DNA from: a virus
DNA length: 36,933 nucleotides
IMG/VR virus record: IMGVR_UViG_3300034418_010474
Span: 1 to 36,933 of that record
Reading direction: 5' to 3' (one strand)
Within the stretch, counting starts at the first letter, position 1, and each line of letters begins with the position of its first letter. Shown here piece by piece: positions 26,201-33,332 of the stretch. The notes under the pieces are model-generated. The model had not been told where the DNA came from, searched no databases, and was given only the letters and a program-made list of their open reading frames with translations. Position numbers and translations under genes: made by a program.

Positions 26201-26304
26201 CTGGTATTTTTATGTTCTCTGGAACAGGCGGTCCAAAAATAAATATATATGAAAGTGGTACTCTTCGAGTTAAATTAGGAAACTTATCAACGACTGGCGA
26301 TTAA
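17206..26304 (+). CDS. Giant J-like tail tip/host-specificity protein with collagen stalks
   Basis: At 3032 residues this is nearly three times lambda gpJ (1132). The N-terminus has the J signature ([15 protein letters not shown]). Residues about 560-800 contain the tail-hub segment ([40 protein letters not shown]). A fibronectin type III-like domain lies around 1075-1175 (ELTIEWDYP to [13 protein letters not shown]). The C-terminal 1000 residues hold at least six related beta modules of about 95 residues (Y/F-x-K...TYDF...GW...P...W), around residues 2003, 2109, 2205, 2594, 2699 and 2765. Two collagen-like Gly-X-Y runs follow (2675-2698, 8 triplets; 2846-2893, 16 triplets). [20 protein letters not shown] and [20 protein letters not shown] are linker motifs typical of J-like tails. 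It is followed one base later by an oxygenase. Confidence 0.94.
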   Translation: MVTPVKSNQQHIFIHDALCEGPIDGLLYGDASIFLNGNRVKDIDPDAPWTPAGGKIYFDSSVDIAGDVSAATIPSTMVGIPKNSNFIVLRSAGISKTSSSAEGTSGNISITGTSDFSIEYNTYNQGASVPLQYPTAGSLPSTITPSNGGSGYTSAPTVKVKYNVTNLEVPNVKYNATITNGSVTAITLDANINSGNTGLTGVFRFEISSPELIDNRFIALADPTTNDIIAIGEGKWSSGSTLTFIPSTVNYNQNYWLANNNIPYKVQVIETIEITQIDSTSITLVDPPSLGAGTYSFTLTGSRSPSASELDAENPGSSENFVAQFRAGNTFQDPITELNGVGGGTSYTVATNTLTNIILRQINYTVWNTNNPNDTLTGVQVHSTTGYPEGQTITSEGNTEPFEIQGSNFSVNPDVVKSLDEVRISIGYNSLQAIRKDNGDDIYNYAKYLIQIARKPPGATEYEKYKHAFESADGTSVGQIEHSGKDRSAVSFEHYIDLSIIKPFEDFKIRIFRLTRPKGRGVRQGGGDQPPDWDTDQGDSTSSITNVVGINKDKFSYPYTAHAGLFLDSKEFTSVPSRSYEIRGMKVKVPQGYLPREYSTATQNKPDANGTAYTVPTYPNFWSGSFSDELYYTNNPVWVFLDLITNDRFGAGEWIKLSDIDIYSLYRVSKYCDELVPDGKGGYEPRFTANLYLAKATDVYKVVKDMATIFSSIVYWMDGKLSTVLDAPGDPVYSFSKANVLDGAFVYESTGQKTRVNQVVVTWNDPSIGYEQSNVIVEDRNDIVSSGRVISQNAVAFGCTSEGQARRYGKWKLFTAQGQSEIVSFRTSFEGLFLKPGDVIEVQDASRYGSMLSGRVAGVTTDGSSNHVVTVDRPLTLDANNTYNLNVLITEPAAFYVGEDSLELSNTGVVVSSGGTPYSRGDRIITGLFIWDEVDEEYQSTFIDTEEKASNAFYRDGATTYRPIELSWKKDTFVESKSVTSSTNTSVSGNAEITISGTFETAPSVSSVWMLEEFSSGVKTTGSPDLYKVLAIAQDEKNIYSISAVEHYNEKYAFVDDPDSIIDIPDDVYPTEPETIISPTSVRILQNSNATRPNEELTIEWDYPEFDNNGDPTNRFLDSFEVLHTIPGRQSSFFTDNRTRSLFLENVPDGTYMFRVRAISVSQKKSPWTSFKYTVDDPFGDKVNRIKGIQTEGLTSVYPFITNESPSTGGNLRGEFDGTLGGYPNNEDGYKTGDIVTNISGDYKYLPSSINGGDPTDLTTWKDYRGGILKFSGSNSVTIAPSRFRRNKSVTFGSSANIDCNFLRKPSDEYFGDSSDDGRFSYIAVNNDTEELLAVSNTVDRDFGVFYWYDVIHADNPSNTGVYKHWKNFNNTPTISITEDSNKVTGTNFDELDSNTPILFTKELTANATNISFTASTKTISLPSQYTAVEAISDLIEIESSSGINQGRFTIVSRTSTTIVVKEALIDESVGATITIQQPLFIAKVARKESSTVMYLDRLAPMTIRSVDNHKVFKPQYNPDYRNDVIVGRIRNNNSLGRGSFQFDNFLTFDPNLGGGREVQVDSNVAFLQFNADQEQVLAPDNITVTATAYGFDNPQFKITYGDPTTEPTDSNGGYTIFEPADTTHNTPSGGAVAVYKKEIWDGSNPITWGTGGNIEVHVSVIEEEDPGDTSKQAIDSISIPRVGDVAAGEGGRTVFLELEDYDIVYGSGGTQPIWTGGPTASDYISSPFTTDSLRITATAGAGFGDPIFRFKVGGVVVPKTTGGADWFDPGGDIGFVDWPVPYRLSTTTNGVTTTPFGSEDGGSLIVVVDVAEKPDNWTSTVPGSGDNTNEPATEDIYAKDVDNILALRLGAGGIAANFTNDSHVVACTPEGVVVNNANNQVVNSGGVMKVFEGGVALKYVASNPNHGEWTISGTSTTEDYNQNTGKGIQVGAFTQTQESGGDYVATVADHVFIGSLGDDPFEEQESITYEITVPQGAGKTDLTLDVSQTFALVKAGQGGVGQVYLYKSAAATATPSSPSASFPQVKVNLQTGAIDTTGTDPNGDAVYDGDDEGWYTSASAAQAVGTAGQVVWVVAAAASGFETFDYIENDEWTTAAQFNGENGLNSATIEIFQGTNSLTAPTLPEDIDYTFSSGAIAATGSGTGLGSWSTDMPAPSKTAKYVWRSAAAAISNSSTVTIDGTGSDPAGEDWSTPEIVARFSAADKIIEYYKNTTTNTAPTTLPDITYDFDDDSITVTALSGWSQDASGVDSTNLYEWRVDKRVVYPDSGSTVAISGNDWNGPILFSAYGEVGEAAYSVSATNVNHTFVGQSDGLVDTNDFSCGFVVRKGSQAYTFAATGTAANTYFVTTSSPVNCVPSVNSSTGAVTITGTSDILDTSSVKTASFTIQVLDLGDSNAIMGEFDVSLSKIILTRGGGDFTKTSATNAAAWKGTLTNAAAVEAAAFVIANSGDGFIVPNDRVTMTDGTNAATRIYTGARTDTSSTVTAGSFSSVVTELFDGSVIVSGTLSADRLAANTTTTNQLNVGSILQVGSPSGPAADGKVYSVGKTSYTDNTAGFYMDGSGKVNIGNSSNFMKFDGSTFSFGGAGGGTQAVKFVQIFKINDSTLGFTTGNDATDQTYSSPLNGLESGWSTTIPTPATGESIYVASRTFTSDGQSPQTSSWDGPTLYSYIGTDGAIGPQGPVGPIGPTGGTGPAGTGVNIYFTRTSGTPTATGTAATPSGNVTWSDSPPTGTTKLWAVKGTSTNGTTWTWGSPYALEGTSAVEQYVYQIKSNGGAATSNPPADGTYNFSNGNWSAPSGWQKGVPTITADNEVVYVSYAVATGTPTTTNATLDWSSAAVYARRNDGAIGPQGPVGPIGPTGGTGPIGPQGPVGPVGPGGPAGPTGPLGPSGSAFYNVDVNTTTAASSLTPTNAQVLAVIGRYAVVGDIVVLTTNNTTTPSYGWRCTVAQSSSSNGSWTAAATFISGDLIVDGSIGASEIKANAIDANQLAISNANAGGTGIFMFSGTGGPKINIYESGTLRVKLGNLSTTGD
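23212..25740 (+). repeat. Degenerate beta-module repeats in the J-like protein
   Basis: At least six protein-level repeats begin near 23212, 23530, 23818, 24985, 25300 and 25497. Each runs from a hydrophobic strand (such as QVYLYK, IEIFQG, VQIFKI, YVYQIK), through a Pro/Thr-rich loop and TYDF- or TYNF-like strand, to GW and a final W-x-x-x-x-x-Y/F strand. They are diverged at the DNA level, so they are old relative to the exact 63-base repeats beside them. Confidence 0.7.
25225..25287 (+). repeat. 63-base exact direct repeat, copy 1 (first collagen run)
   Basis: This 63-base block is identical to 25738-25800. It encodes [20 protein letters not shown] plus the next Pro. With the following triplets it forms a collagen-like run of eight Gly-X-Y triplets (25228-25299). 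Confidence 0.95.
25738..25800 (+). repeat. 63-base exact direct repeat, copy 2 (second collagen run)
   Basis: This block is identical to 25225-25287. It is followed directly by a partial third copy (25801-25826, matching 25234-25259), giving an uninterrupted run of 16 Gly-X-Y triplets from 25741 to 25884. Every proline in the run is in the second position of its triplet. Confidence 0.95.
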
Positions 26305-26305
26305 A

Positions 26306-26866
26306 ATGAAAAAAATAATAGATACTCCTCTCTCTTTATGGAGAGGAGAGTTTTCTTCCGAAATATGTAGAAAAATAATAGCAGAAGGTTTAGAGTTAGA
26401 CTTAGAAACTGCAGGAATTGATAAAACCATAGATACAAATATTCGTAAAAATAAAGTGGGCTGGTTCGAAGAAAACGGTTGGGTAGATAACTTATTATTT
26501 AATTATGTATCTAAAACAAATATGTTAAATGGTTGGAATTTTCATATAACCGATAAAGAAAAACCGCAGTTTACAGTTTATGAATCGAATGAGTTTTATA
26601 ATTGGCACAGAGATTGTGACGTAACTCTACCTCTGCAAAGAAAAATTTCAGTAACGGTTCAATTATCAAATCCTTTTACTTACGAAGGAGGAGACTTTAA
26701 TATAAAAGACTATTGGGGGCAAAACGATTTAGATATTCATCCTGATAGTAAAATAGAAGGAACTATTATAATATTTGCTTCGAGTCTTTTACATACAGTC
26801 TTTCCTGTTACACAAGGTGTTAGGTATTCATTAGTACAGTGGTATTCAGGGCCAGATTTTATATAA
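26306..26866 (+). CDS. 2OG-Fe(II) oxygenase, prolyl-4-hydroxylase-like
   Basis: The 186-residue protein has the double-stranded beta-helix motifs of 2-oxoglutarate/iron(II) dioxygenases. The iron triad is H101 and D103 (YNWHRDCD) and H163 (SLLHTVFPV), and R173 (QGVRYSLVQWYSGP) should bind 2-oxoglutarate. YEGGDFNI (126-133) is the strand typical of PKHD/prolyl hydroxylases. Such enzymes hydroxylate proline or other residues using O2, 2-oxoglutarate and Fe(II). The gene starts one base after the J-like stop and ends just before promoter P3, so it is co-expressed with the collagen-containing tip protein rather than with the fibres. That makes the tip protein an attractive substrate, but the substrate is not shown by the sequence; oxygenases of this kind in marine phages may have other targets. 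Confidence 0.9.
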   Translation: MKKIIDTPLSLWRGEFSSEICRKIIAEGLELDLETAGIDKTIDTNIRKNKVGWFEENGWVDNLLFNYVSKTNMLNGWNFHITDKEKPQFTVYESNEFYNWHRDCDVTLPLQRKISVTVQLSNPFTYEGGDFNIKDYWGQNDLDIHPDSKIEGTIIIFASSLLHTVFPVTQGVRYSLVQWYSGPDFI

Positions 26867-26884
26867 CCACCAAAAAAATAAAAC

Positions 26885-26913
26885 TTGACATAGAATGTCC
26901 CCTTTGTTATAAT
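26885..26913 (+). promoter_or_regulatory. Promoter P3, perfect sigma70 consensus with extended -10
   Basis: TTGACA (26885-26890) and TATAAT (26908-26913) are exactly 17 bases apart, and TGT precedes the -10 box, giving an extended -10 element. The predicted start near 26920 leaves a leader of only about 15 bases, containing AGGAG (26922-26926) before the ATG at 26935. It should drive the fibre genes. Confidence 0.92.
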
Positions 26914-26934
26914 TTCATCATAGGAGAACTTTAA

Positions 26935-27306
26935 ATGAGCGCAGCAACTTATAACTTATTCATTGACCAAGGGTCCGACTTTGCTATTGACTTGGTAATT
27001 AAGGAAAACGGTTCCGCAATGGATTTGACCAATTACTCCGGTCGGGGACAACTGCGCTCAACTCATGAGTCAACTACGATTGTGGGTTATTTTAAAGTTA
27101 CAAAGACAAATCCTACAGGAGGCTCGTTAAAGGTAGAAATTCCAAACGGTAACTGGACGGACTCTGGAGGTACTGTTCGGCAGGGTAGCAAAGATATAGC
27201 GGCTGGGCAGTATGTGTATGATTTAGAAATTTTTACGAATGCAGATGCAGTAGTTAAAAGGATTATGCAAGGAACTGCTACAATCAATCCGGAAGTTACA
27301 CGATAA
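26935..27306 (+). CDS. Small virion protein at head of fibre operon
   Basis: The 123-residue product begins AATYNLFIDQGSDFAIDLVI and ends MQGTATINPEVTR. It is predicted to be a compact beta sandwich: alternating strands with LTNYSGRGQLRS, TGGSLKVEIPNG, AGQYVYDLEIFT. I recall this YNxxIDQGxxF...GxATVxPEVTR pattern from marine phage structural clusters, and its layout resembles N-terminal attachment domains of baseplate or fibre proteins, but I have no specific function. It is the first gene after promoter P3 and has AGGAG nine bases upstream. It overlaps the next gene by one base (TAATG), so the two are made together and may form part of one fibre-attachment complex. Confidence 0.75.
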   Translation: MSAATYNLFIDQGSDFAIDLVIKENGSAMDLTNYSGRGQLRSTHESTTIVGYFKVTKTNPTGGSLKVEIPNGNWTDSGGTVRQGSKDIAAGQYVYDLEIFTNADAVVKRIMQGTATINPEVTR

Positions 27307-27704
27307 TGGCAGGCCCAACTACAATTGAAGTTACAGAAAATGTAACATCTATCACAGCTACTGGCGATCAGATATCTATTGATCTTACTGATGATGTTAC
27401 TACAATTCAGGCATATAACTTAGCAGTTCCTACAGCGGTTCCCGGAGTAATTGACGCTTCAAGTGTGACTGTAACGGGATACAACACAATTTCTACAGGA
27501 TTTTTAGACGAGGCTCTAAAAGTTCTTGCAGACCAAAGTTTTCGTGGTGGTAGCACCCCAACTACAAATGTAGAAGAGGGCGATACTTGGTACGATACTT
27601 TAAATAATATTTTTTACGTTTACCGGACAATCAATGGTATCACAGACTGGTACCCCCTGCTTGCAACGCAAACAGATAGTCGATTAGACGGAGGGGCCTT
27701 TTAA
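27306..27704 (+). CDS. Small fibre-associated structural protein
   Basis: This 132-residue protein has a Thr/Val-rich N-terminal half (TIEVTENVTSITATGDQISI) followed by a tighter C-terminal unit with GDTWYDTLNNIFYVYR and ITDWYPLLATQ. The latter motif is frequent in phage fibre and adaptor proteins, where it describes a short beta hairpin. It ends in LDGGAF, nearly the same as the end of the following protein (LDGGTF). The start overlaps the preceding stop by one base. A structural role in the fibre complex is inferred from operon position and composition. No enzymatic motif is visible. Confidence 0.72.
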   Translation: MAGPTTIEVTENVTSITATGDQISIDLTDDVTTIQAYNLAVPTAVPGVIDASSVTVTGYNTISTGFLDEALKVLADQSFRGGSTPTTNVEEGDTWYDTLNNIFYVYRTINGITDWYPLLATQTDSRLDGGAF

Positions 27705-27724
27705 GGCTGCTGGAGACCATTTAA

Positions 27725-28942
27725 ATGGCCACTACTCAAACTATTCAAATTAAGCGCAGTACAACCACCGCTGCTCCCAGCACCAGCCTAGCGGCAGGCG
27801 AACTCGCGTACTCAAGTAACTCTGATAAACTTTTTATCGGGCATCCCGATGGAACCACTGGTAATATTGTAATTGCATCTACCGCTCCTCTTACAGTCGG
27901 AGGCGATTCAGGTACTGATGTAACTATTAATATTCAAGATCTTCTTGATATTACTGGCGATACCGGTATTACTACTACTATTGCTAAGTCAGGAACTACA
28001 GCAACACTTAGTGTAGATCTTGACGATACTGCTGTAACTCCTGGAAGTTATGGCTCTTCTACTGCGATTCCTACTTTTACGGTCGACCAGCAAGGTCGTT
28101 TGACCGCAGCGGGCACTGCTTCGATTACTACAAGTCTTACTATTCAATCTGACGACGCGGTAGACAATGTTGTAGCTCTTGCCACAGATAAGTTAAAGAT
28201 TCTTGGTGGAACCGGTATTACTACAAGTAACACTGGTGATGATGTAACAATTACTGGAGATGATGCTACTACATCTACAAAAGGTATTGCATCTTTTAGC
28301 TCTGCTGACTTTTCTGTTTCTTCAGGAGCGGTTAGCATTGCAACTGGAGGAATTTCAAATACTCAACTTGTAAATGACTCTACATTCCTTGGAAGCACAG
28401 AACTTACTTTAGGCGATACGACAGGCACTACATCCACTATTGATGGCATGCAAGTTATTCATGGTATTGATGGTTCGGGCACAGATGCTGCCGGTACAAA
28501 TCTTACCTTTAAAGCGGGTGCTGGTACTGGAGCAGGTGCGGGCGGTTCAATTATTTTCCAAACTGCTGATGGTGCTACAAGCGGTACAGGTGTAAATTCT
28601 TTCACTTCTGCAATGACAATTGCAGACGATGGTGCTGTAACAATCGCGGGTGATCTTACTGTAAATGGTACAACTACTACTGTTAATTCAAACACTGTTG
28701 AAATTGGGGATAATATTATTCTTCTCAACCGTGATGAAACGGGCACTCCTTCACAAAATGCGGGTATTGAAATTGAGCGAGGCACAGCAACAAATGTTTA
28801 CTTGCGTTGGAATGAGACTTCCGACATTTGGCAGGTATTTGAGCCCGATCCGAATAATAGCAATACTTTGACTACCGCGAATCTGTTGACAACTGTCAAC
28901 TTTGAGACTCAGATTACGACACTCGACGGCGGTACATTCTAA
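27725..28942 (+). CDS. Tail fibre-type structural protein
   Basis: The 405-residue protein opens with IQIKRSTTTAAPSTSLAAGE followed by LAYSSNSDKLFIG, the common phage fibre N-terminal signature also seen in the next large fibre. The remainder is Gly/Thr/Ser/Asp-rich beta repeat (GGTGITTSNTGDDVTITGDD, DLTVNGTTTTVNSNTVEIGD) and closes with a TWY-like unit (YLRWNETSDIWQVFEP) and LDGGTF. Such proteins form trimeric beta shafts. The start is preceded by GGAG at 27712-27715 and lies in a 12-base palindrome (27717-27728). Its N-terminal signature and the DGTTTT/NGTTTT linker suggest descent by duplication from the same ancestor as the 1343-residue fibre. Confidence 0.82.
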   Translation: MATTQTIQIKRSTTTAAPSTSLAAGELAYSSNSDKLFIGHPDGTTGNIVIASTAPLTVGGDSGTDVTINIQDLLDITGDTGITTTIAKSGTTATLSVDLDDTAVTPGSYGSSTAIPTFTVDQQGRLTAAGTASITTSLTIQSDDAVDNVVALATDKLKILGGTGITTSNTGDDVTITGDDATTSTKGIASFSSADFSVSSGAVSIATGGISNTQLVNDSTFLGSTELTLGDTTGTTSTIDGMQVIHGIDGSGTDAAGTNLTFKAGAGTGAGAGGSIIFQTADGATSGTGVNSFTSAMTIADDGAVTIAGDLTVNGTTTTVNSNTVEIGDNIILLNRDETGTPSQNAGIEIERGTATNVYLRWNETSDIWQVFEPDPNNSNTLTTANLLTTVNFETQITTLDGGTF

Positions 28943-28957
28943 ACAATATAATCCTTC

Positions 28958-28969
28958 GCGTATATACGC
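28958..28969. other. Perfect 12-base palindrome in fibre intergenic gap
   Basis: GCGTATATACGC lies between the stop at 28942 and the fibre start at 28990, followed by AGTTTTAAAGAGGAAG. It could be a short RNA hairpin, a weak terminator or a protein-binding site. No matching copy was noticed in the other gaps. Confidence 0.35.
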
Positions 28970-28989
28970 AGTTTTAAAGAGGAAGCCAA

Positions 28990-31900
28990 ATGGCACAGAC
29001 GATTAAGCTAAAGCGCTCGGCTACGTCGGGCGCAATACCTACTACATCCAATTTAGCACTTGGCGAAGTTGCAATCAACACTTATGATGGCAAAATGTAC
29101 ATCAAAAAAGATGTTGGAGGCACCGAGTCTATTGTAGAAATTGGCGGTGTCGGTGGAAATTCGGTTTCTTATCTAGAAGCTGGAATGATTGAGTATGAAT
29201 ATACTGCAACTTCCAATCAAACTACTTTTTCTGGCTCTGACAATAATTCTGCTACTCTTTCTTACACCGCGGGCTCTATACTTGTATTTCTCAACGGAGT
29301 ATTTCAAGATGACGGAGTTGACTATACTGCAACAAACGGCACTTCTGTAGTATTCGGCACTGCTCTTGCTGCAAATGACGAAGTACGAATAGCTGCATTT
29401 ACAAATGTAACAACTACCACTAGTTTACAAGACCCTACAAAACTTGATGCAATTACTACTGTAAATGCTCAGGCTGCATACAGTCTTACCTTAAATTCGT
29501 CTGCATATACTCCTTCTTCTCAAAACGCTCTTATAGTATCTCTCAACGGTATAACCCAGGAGCCTGGCGACTCTTTCACAATTTCTGGTTCTACAATTAC
29601 ATTTGATCCTGCGCTCGTAACAGGCGACGTGGTCGACTATATCGTAGATATGGGTCGAGCCGTTACAATTGGTGAGTATAGCGGAGATTTAGCAGTTGGC
29701 GGAAACTTAACCGTTGGCGGGGAATCCACATTTTCAGGCGATATTACAATGTCTGGATTTCCAGAATCTAGCTATGAACTAAAGGGGGACATAGATGGTG
29801 GAATTAGGTTTACTGCTCAAGCTGGTGAAGCTTTAAGTAAGGGTGATGTTGTTTACATTAGTGGTGCGGCGGGTGATAATACTATAGTATCAAAAGCGCA
29901 AGCAAATAGTTCTTCAACTATGCCTGCCTTTGGATTTGCAGTAGCGAATGCTTCAAACGGAGCCTCCTGCCAAATTGTAACTTTTGGCAATCTATATGGT
30001 AGTGGAGGTGCACCCTTAAACACATCCGCTTTTAACGTAGGCGATACTTTATACGTAAGTGCTACTACCGCCGGAGGTTTTACATCAACACCTCCAACCG
30101 GAGAAAGCAACTTACTTCAAAATATTGGTAAAATTATAAGAAGTGCTAGTAGTAATGGTGTTATTAAGGTAGGGGGTGCAGGGCGAACAAATGCTACTCC
30201 GAATCTTGATGACGGCGATATATTTATTGGAAATGCTTCAAATCAACCTGTAACTGCATCTTTAAATACAAAAATAGAAGATTATTTAGATGGAGGCACT
30301 TCTACTCCTGTTTTTTCCACTATAAATTCTGGAAATATTACTACTACTGGCTATATTGCTGGACCTTCTACGTTTACTATCGACCCTGCGGCAGTAGGAG
30401 ATAATACCGGTACTCTTGTAGTTGCTGGTAATTTACAGGTTGATGGTACTACTACAACTATCAACTCGACTACAATGACAGTCGACGATTTGAATATTAC
30501 TCTTGCAAGTGGCGCGGCAAACGCAGCCGCTGCAAATGGTGCTGGTATTACCGTTGATGGTGCGTCTGCTACTTTGACTTATAACTCGACACCTGATGCA
30601 TGGTCGTTTAATAAAAATGTTGGTATTGGCACTGCGAGTCCTGCGGCAGAATTACACATTAACAATTCATCGGGCGCAACGTTCACAAGAATAAGTGGCA
30701 CTACTGCTGCCGTTTTAGATATGTATGGCGGCGCGTCCAACACAAAGCCCATCAGATTTTTTGGCGGTTCTGACACGGAAGCTTATGCTGGTATACGTGC
30801 TCTAAGTAATAATTTGGGGTTATCTTTTGAAACAGGTATTGGTGGGTCAACGGCCGCTACAGAACGTATGCGTATCGACTCCAGCGGCAACGTTGGTATT
30901 GGTACTACGACCACAACTGCTATTAGACTTACTGCAACAACGGCCACCGCAAATCATGTTGGGTTACAAGTAGAAAACTCAAACACCGCAGATAGTTTTG
31001 GCATGGTTGTTAAAGCTGGTAACGACGCAAACGATTACACCGCTGACTTTAGAAGACGAGACAATACAAACATCATGCGTATTCGTGGCGATGGCAACGT
31101 TGGTATTGGCACTACGAGTCCTGTTGTTTCCTCTGGTTACACTTCTTTAACAATCAACGATACAACTAGCGGGTATTTGGTATTACAAAATAATGGTACT
31201 ACCAAAATGGAAGCGTATGTTTCTGGCGGCACACAAGCAACTCTCAGAGGCACTGGCGTTCCTTTAGCTTTTGTTACTACAGCCGCCCATGAAATGACGT
31301 TTGATACCAATGCTACCGAACGTATGCGTATAGACGCCAACGGCAACGTTGGTATAAATACTACGAACCCTCTAGTCCCCCTTCACGTTGAAACTTCTGG
31401 AACTAGCACAACGATGGGAGATAATGCGGCAGTTACTGTGAGGTCAAAAGCCGCTGGACGCGCAAATGCGCTTCAGTTTTCAGATGGAACTACTGCCAAC
31501 TGGATAGGTTCTTTATCAGGGAATTTAGCTTTTGCAACCACCAATACAGAACGTATGCGCATCAACTCCAGCGGCCAAGTTGCTATAGGTCAAACAACAC
31601 ACTCAAATACCAATGTAAAAATTGACTTGCATAACTCTGGCAGCGGAGTAGGAACTCAAATTGCTTTTTATAATGATCATAACAGCAGCGGCTATTTTAT
31701 TGGTCAAGCAGGAAATACAACCGGCCACATAATTTATTACAACGTAGCCAATACAGCTCAAGATTTTTATAATAACAACGCTTTTGCCATGACGTTATCT
31801 GCAGACGGCAAATTAGGTATTGGTATTACGAGTCCTGCCACTAATTTACATATTTTGGATTCAAATCCAGTAGTAAGATTGCAATCTAGCGGTGCAGGTA

Positions 31901-33021
31901 CTGATAATACTTTAAGTTTCCTTAGCAGAAATATTTCAAATGTAGGCGCGTACGCCGATATTATTGCAGAGGGTGCGGGACATAATTCTACAAACGCGCC
32001 AATAGTATTTACTCAAGGTTCTGGTCAGACAGAACGTATGCGCATGGACTCTAGCGGCAACGTTGCTATTGGTGTATCTTCAGTATCCCCAGTAATCTCT
32101 TCATCTAAAACGTTACAAATAAATTCTAGCGGTAATACAACCCTATCTGTAAGAGCTATTGACTCTGTTAATGATAGAAGCGCAATTTTAGAATTATTGT
32201 CGTCAGGTAATGGTGTATCTAAGTCAATCATCTTATACGGTGACACAGATACAACACCAAGCACTGCTTCACCACTAGTCATTCAAAAATACCACTCCGG
32301 CGTGCGCTCAGAGGTAGGCAGATTTAACACTTCGGGGCATTTAGTTTTAGGCGACTCAACTACAGCATATTATAGATTAAAGTCAGGTGCTACTGGCACA
32401 GACGGCGGCATGCAATGGATGTTCAATAGTGATGCCACTGTTTACGCTTCCCTGACCTTGCCTTATGACACTCGAGCCACAACAGGATTACACTTATATT
32501 CAGGCTATCCGATTACATATACAGTTCCGAGCAATCTAGCGCACAAGTTTGTAGCGGGCAGCAGTGAGGCCGCTCGCATTGACGCAGGCGGCATCAAGTT
32601 CAACGGCGACACAGCCGCCGCAAATGGGCTAGACGATTACGAGGAAGGGAATTGGACACCTACGGTATCAACAGCATCTTCAGTAACCATCTATCGAGCA
32701 CAATATACGAAAATCGGCAGAACAGTTACAGTATCTTGCTATATTGCTTGGACTAATAATCAAAATAACAATACTGATACTTGGCAAATTGGTGGTTTGC
32801 CATATTCAAGTGCTCTTATTTATAATTATGAAGCAGCTGCAATAGGATATACTGGAGCAGTTAAATCAGATGATTTTTTACTTATTAAACATTCAAATTC
32901 TTCGTATTATTATCTTCATAGAAGTAGTGGAGGTAATTCTGCTGTATTTTCAAACGCAGATATAACTACCAGGGGTTTAAATGTAATTATTTTTACGGGA
33001 ACATATCAATTGCCGAGTTAA
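28990..33021 (+). CDS. Large tail fibre with GIGT-type repeats
   Basis: The 1343-residue fibre starts with the LKRSATSGAIPTTSNLALGE attachment signature. Two tandem beta units follow (about residues 55-140 and 160-215, with LVFLNGVFQDDGVDYTA and LIVSLNGITQEPGDSFTI). A region with GDVVYISGAAGDNTIVSKAQ is next, then a shaft of repeated TERMRIDSSGNVGIGTTSP-type units (residues about 540-1030), and finally a tip starting near DDYEEGNWTPTVST. The GIGT repeats often precede an S74 chaperone domain in other fibres, but here no S74 domain is seen; instead a YTKIGRTVTVSCYIAW head, frequent at phage fibre tips, ends the protein. The last 300 bases are much more AT-rich than the preceding shaft. A GAGGAAG ribosome-binding site is at 28979-28985. 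Confidence 0.9.
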   Translation: MAQTIKLKRSATSGAIPTTSNLALGEVAINTYDGKMYIKKDVGGTESIVEIGGVGGNSVSYLEAGMIEYEYTATSNQTTFSGSDNNSATLSYTAGSILVFLNGVFQDDGVDYTATNGTSVVFGTALAANDEVRIAAFTNVTTTTSLQDPTKLDAITTVNAQAAYSLTLNSSAYTPSSQNALIVSLNGITQEPGDSFTISGSTITFDPALVTGDVVDYIVDMGRAVTIGEYSGDLAVGGNLTVGGESTFSGDITMSGFPESSYELKGDIDGGIRFTAQAGEALSKGDVVYISGAAGDNTIVSKAQANSSSTMPAFGFAVANASNGASCQIVTFGNLYGSGGAPLNTSAFNVGDTLYVSATTAGGFTSTPPTGESNLLQNIGKIIRSASSNGVIKVGGAGRTNATPNLDDGDIFIGNASNQPVTASLNTKIEDYLDGGTSTPVFSTINSGNITTTGYIAGPSTFTIDPAAVGDNTGTLVVAGNLQVDGTTTTINSTTMTVDDLNITLASGAANAAAANGAGITVDGASATLTYNSTPDAWSFNKNVGIGTASPAAELHINNSSGATFTRISGTTAAVLDMYGGASNTKPIRFFGGSDTEAYAGIRALSNNLGLSFETGIGGSTAATERMRIDSSGNVGIGTTTTTAIRLTATTATANHVGLQVENSNTADSFGMVVKAGNDANDYTADFRRRDNTNIMRIRGDGNVGIGTTSPVVSSGYTSLTINDTTSGYLVLQNNGTTKMEAYVSGGTQATLRGTGVPLAFVTTAAHEMTFDTNATERMRIDANGNVGINTTNPLVPLHVETSGTSTTMGDNAAVTVRSKAAGRANALQFSDGTTANWIGSLSGNLAFATTNTERMRINSSGQVAIGQTTHSNTNVKIDLHNSGSGVGTQIAFYNDHNSSGYFIGQAGNTTGHIIYYNVANTAQDFYNNNAFAMTLSADGKLGIGITSPATNLHILDSNPVVRLQSSGAGTDNTLSFLSRNISNVGAYADIIAEGAGHNSTNAPIVFTQGSGQTERMRMDSSGNVAIGVSSVSPVISSSKTLQINSSGNTTLSVRAIDSVNDRSAILELLSSGNGVSKSIILYGDTDTTPSTASPLVIQKYHSGVRSEVGRFNTSGHLVLGDSTTAYYRLKSGATGTDGGMQWMFNSDATVYASLTLPYDTRATTGLHLYSGYPITYTVPSNLAHKFVAGSSEAARIDAGGIKFNGDTAAANGLDDYEEGNWTPTVSTASSVTIYRAQYTKIGRTVTVSCYIAWTNNQNNNTDTWQIGGLPYSSALIYNYEAAAIGYTGAVKSDDFLLIKHSNSSYYYLHRSSGGNSAVFSNADITTRGLNVIIFTGTYQLPS
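30616..32073 (+). repeat. GIGT-type shaft repeats in the large fibre
   Basis: About seven copies of a unit encoding ERMRIDSSGNVGIGTTSP or variants occur near 30616, 30860, 31070, 31315, 31545, 31800 and 32030. The DNA core GGCAACGTTGGTATTGG is well kept in several copies. Spacing is irregular (200-250 bases), with unrelated beta sequence between copies. Confidence 0.85.
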
Positions 33022-33024
33022 TTA

Positions 33025-33043
33025 CCTCAATCGGAGATTGGGG
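33025..33043 (+). other. Hairpin in the leader of the 84-residue gene
   Basis: CCTCAATC (33025-33032) pairs with GATTGGGG (33036-33043), eight pairs including one G-T, with a three-base GGA loop. No T run follows, so it is unlikely to terminate. It lies just before AAGGAG (33051-33056) and could adjust translation or protect the mRNA end. Confidence 0.4.
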
Positions 33044-33063
33044 CGGACAAAAGGAGAAAAGCA

Positions 33064-33318
33064 ATGGCTTTAACAGAGAGAACAGAAGAAGATAAAATTG
33101 AAATCGTAGGCACATTCAAGCACGTGCAGGTTCGAACAGCTACAATTATTGAAAGAGATGGTGAAGAAATCTCACGAAGTTTTCATCGTCACGTAGTACA
33201 ACCAGGCGACGATATAACAAATGAAAGCGCAGAAGTGCAAGCAATTTGTGCAGCAGTACACACCGCAGATATTATCGCAGCTTATCAAGCATCACAAGCA
33301 GAGGCACCTACGCCTTAA
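33064..33318 (+). CDS. Small conserved-looking protein between two fibres
   Basis: The 84-residue protein (MALTERTEEDKIEIVGTFKH, then VQVRTATIIERDGEEISRSF, then HRHVVQPGDDI) is a beta-rich unit followed by a helix (EVQAICAAVHTADIIAAYQA). It has no signal peptide or catalytic motif. A strong AAGGAG (33051-33056) and its own leader hairpin suggest good expression. I recall similar small genes beside fibre genes in marine phages, but the function is unknown; a fibre assembly or attachment factor, or a small capsid-external protein, is possible. The next fibre gene begins 14 bases after its stop. Confidence 0.75.
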   Translation: MALTERTEEDKIEIVGTFKHVQVRTATIIERDGEEISRSFHRHVVQPGDDITNESAEVQAICAAVHTADIIAAYQASQAEAPTP

Positions 33319-33332
33319 TTAGGAATTAGGAA

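Noticed and set aside
27717-27728. Palindrome CCATTTAAATGG over the start codon at 27725
   Set aside because: It is a single 12-base AT-rich palindrome without a second copy; chance is a sufficient explanation.
28990-33021. Diversity-generating retroelement target at the fibre tip
   Set aside because: No reverse transcriptase and no template repeat of the tip are present in the window.
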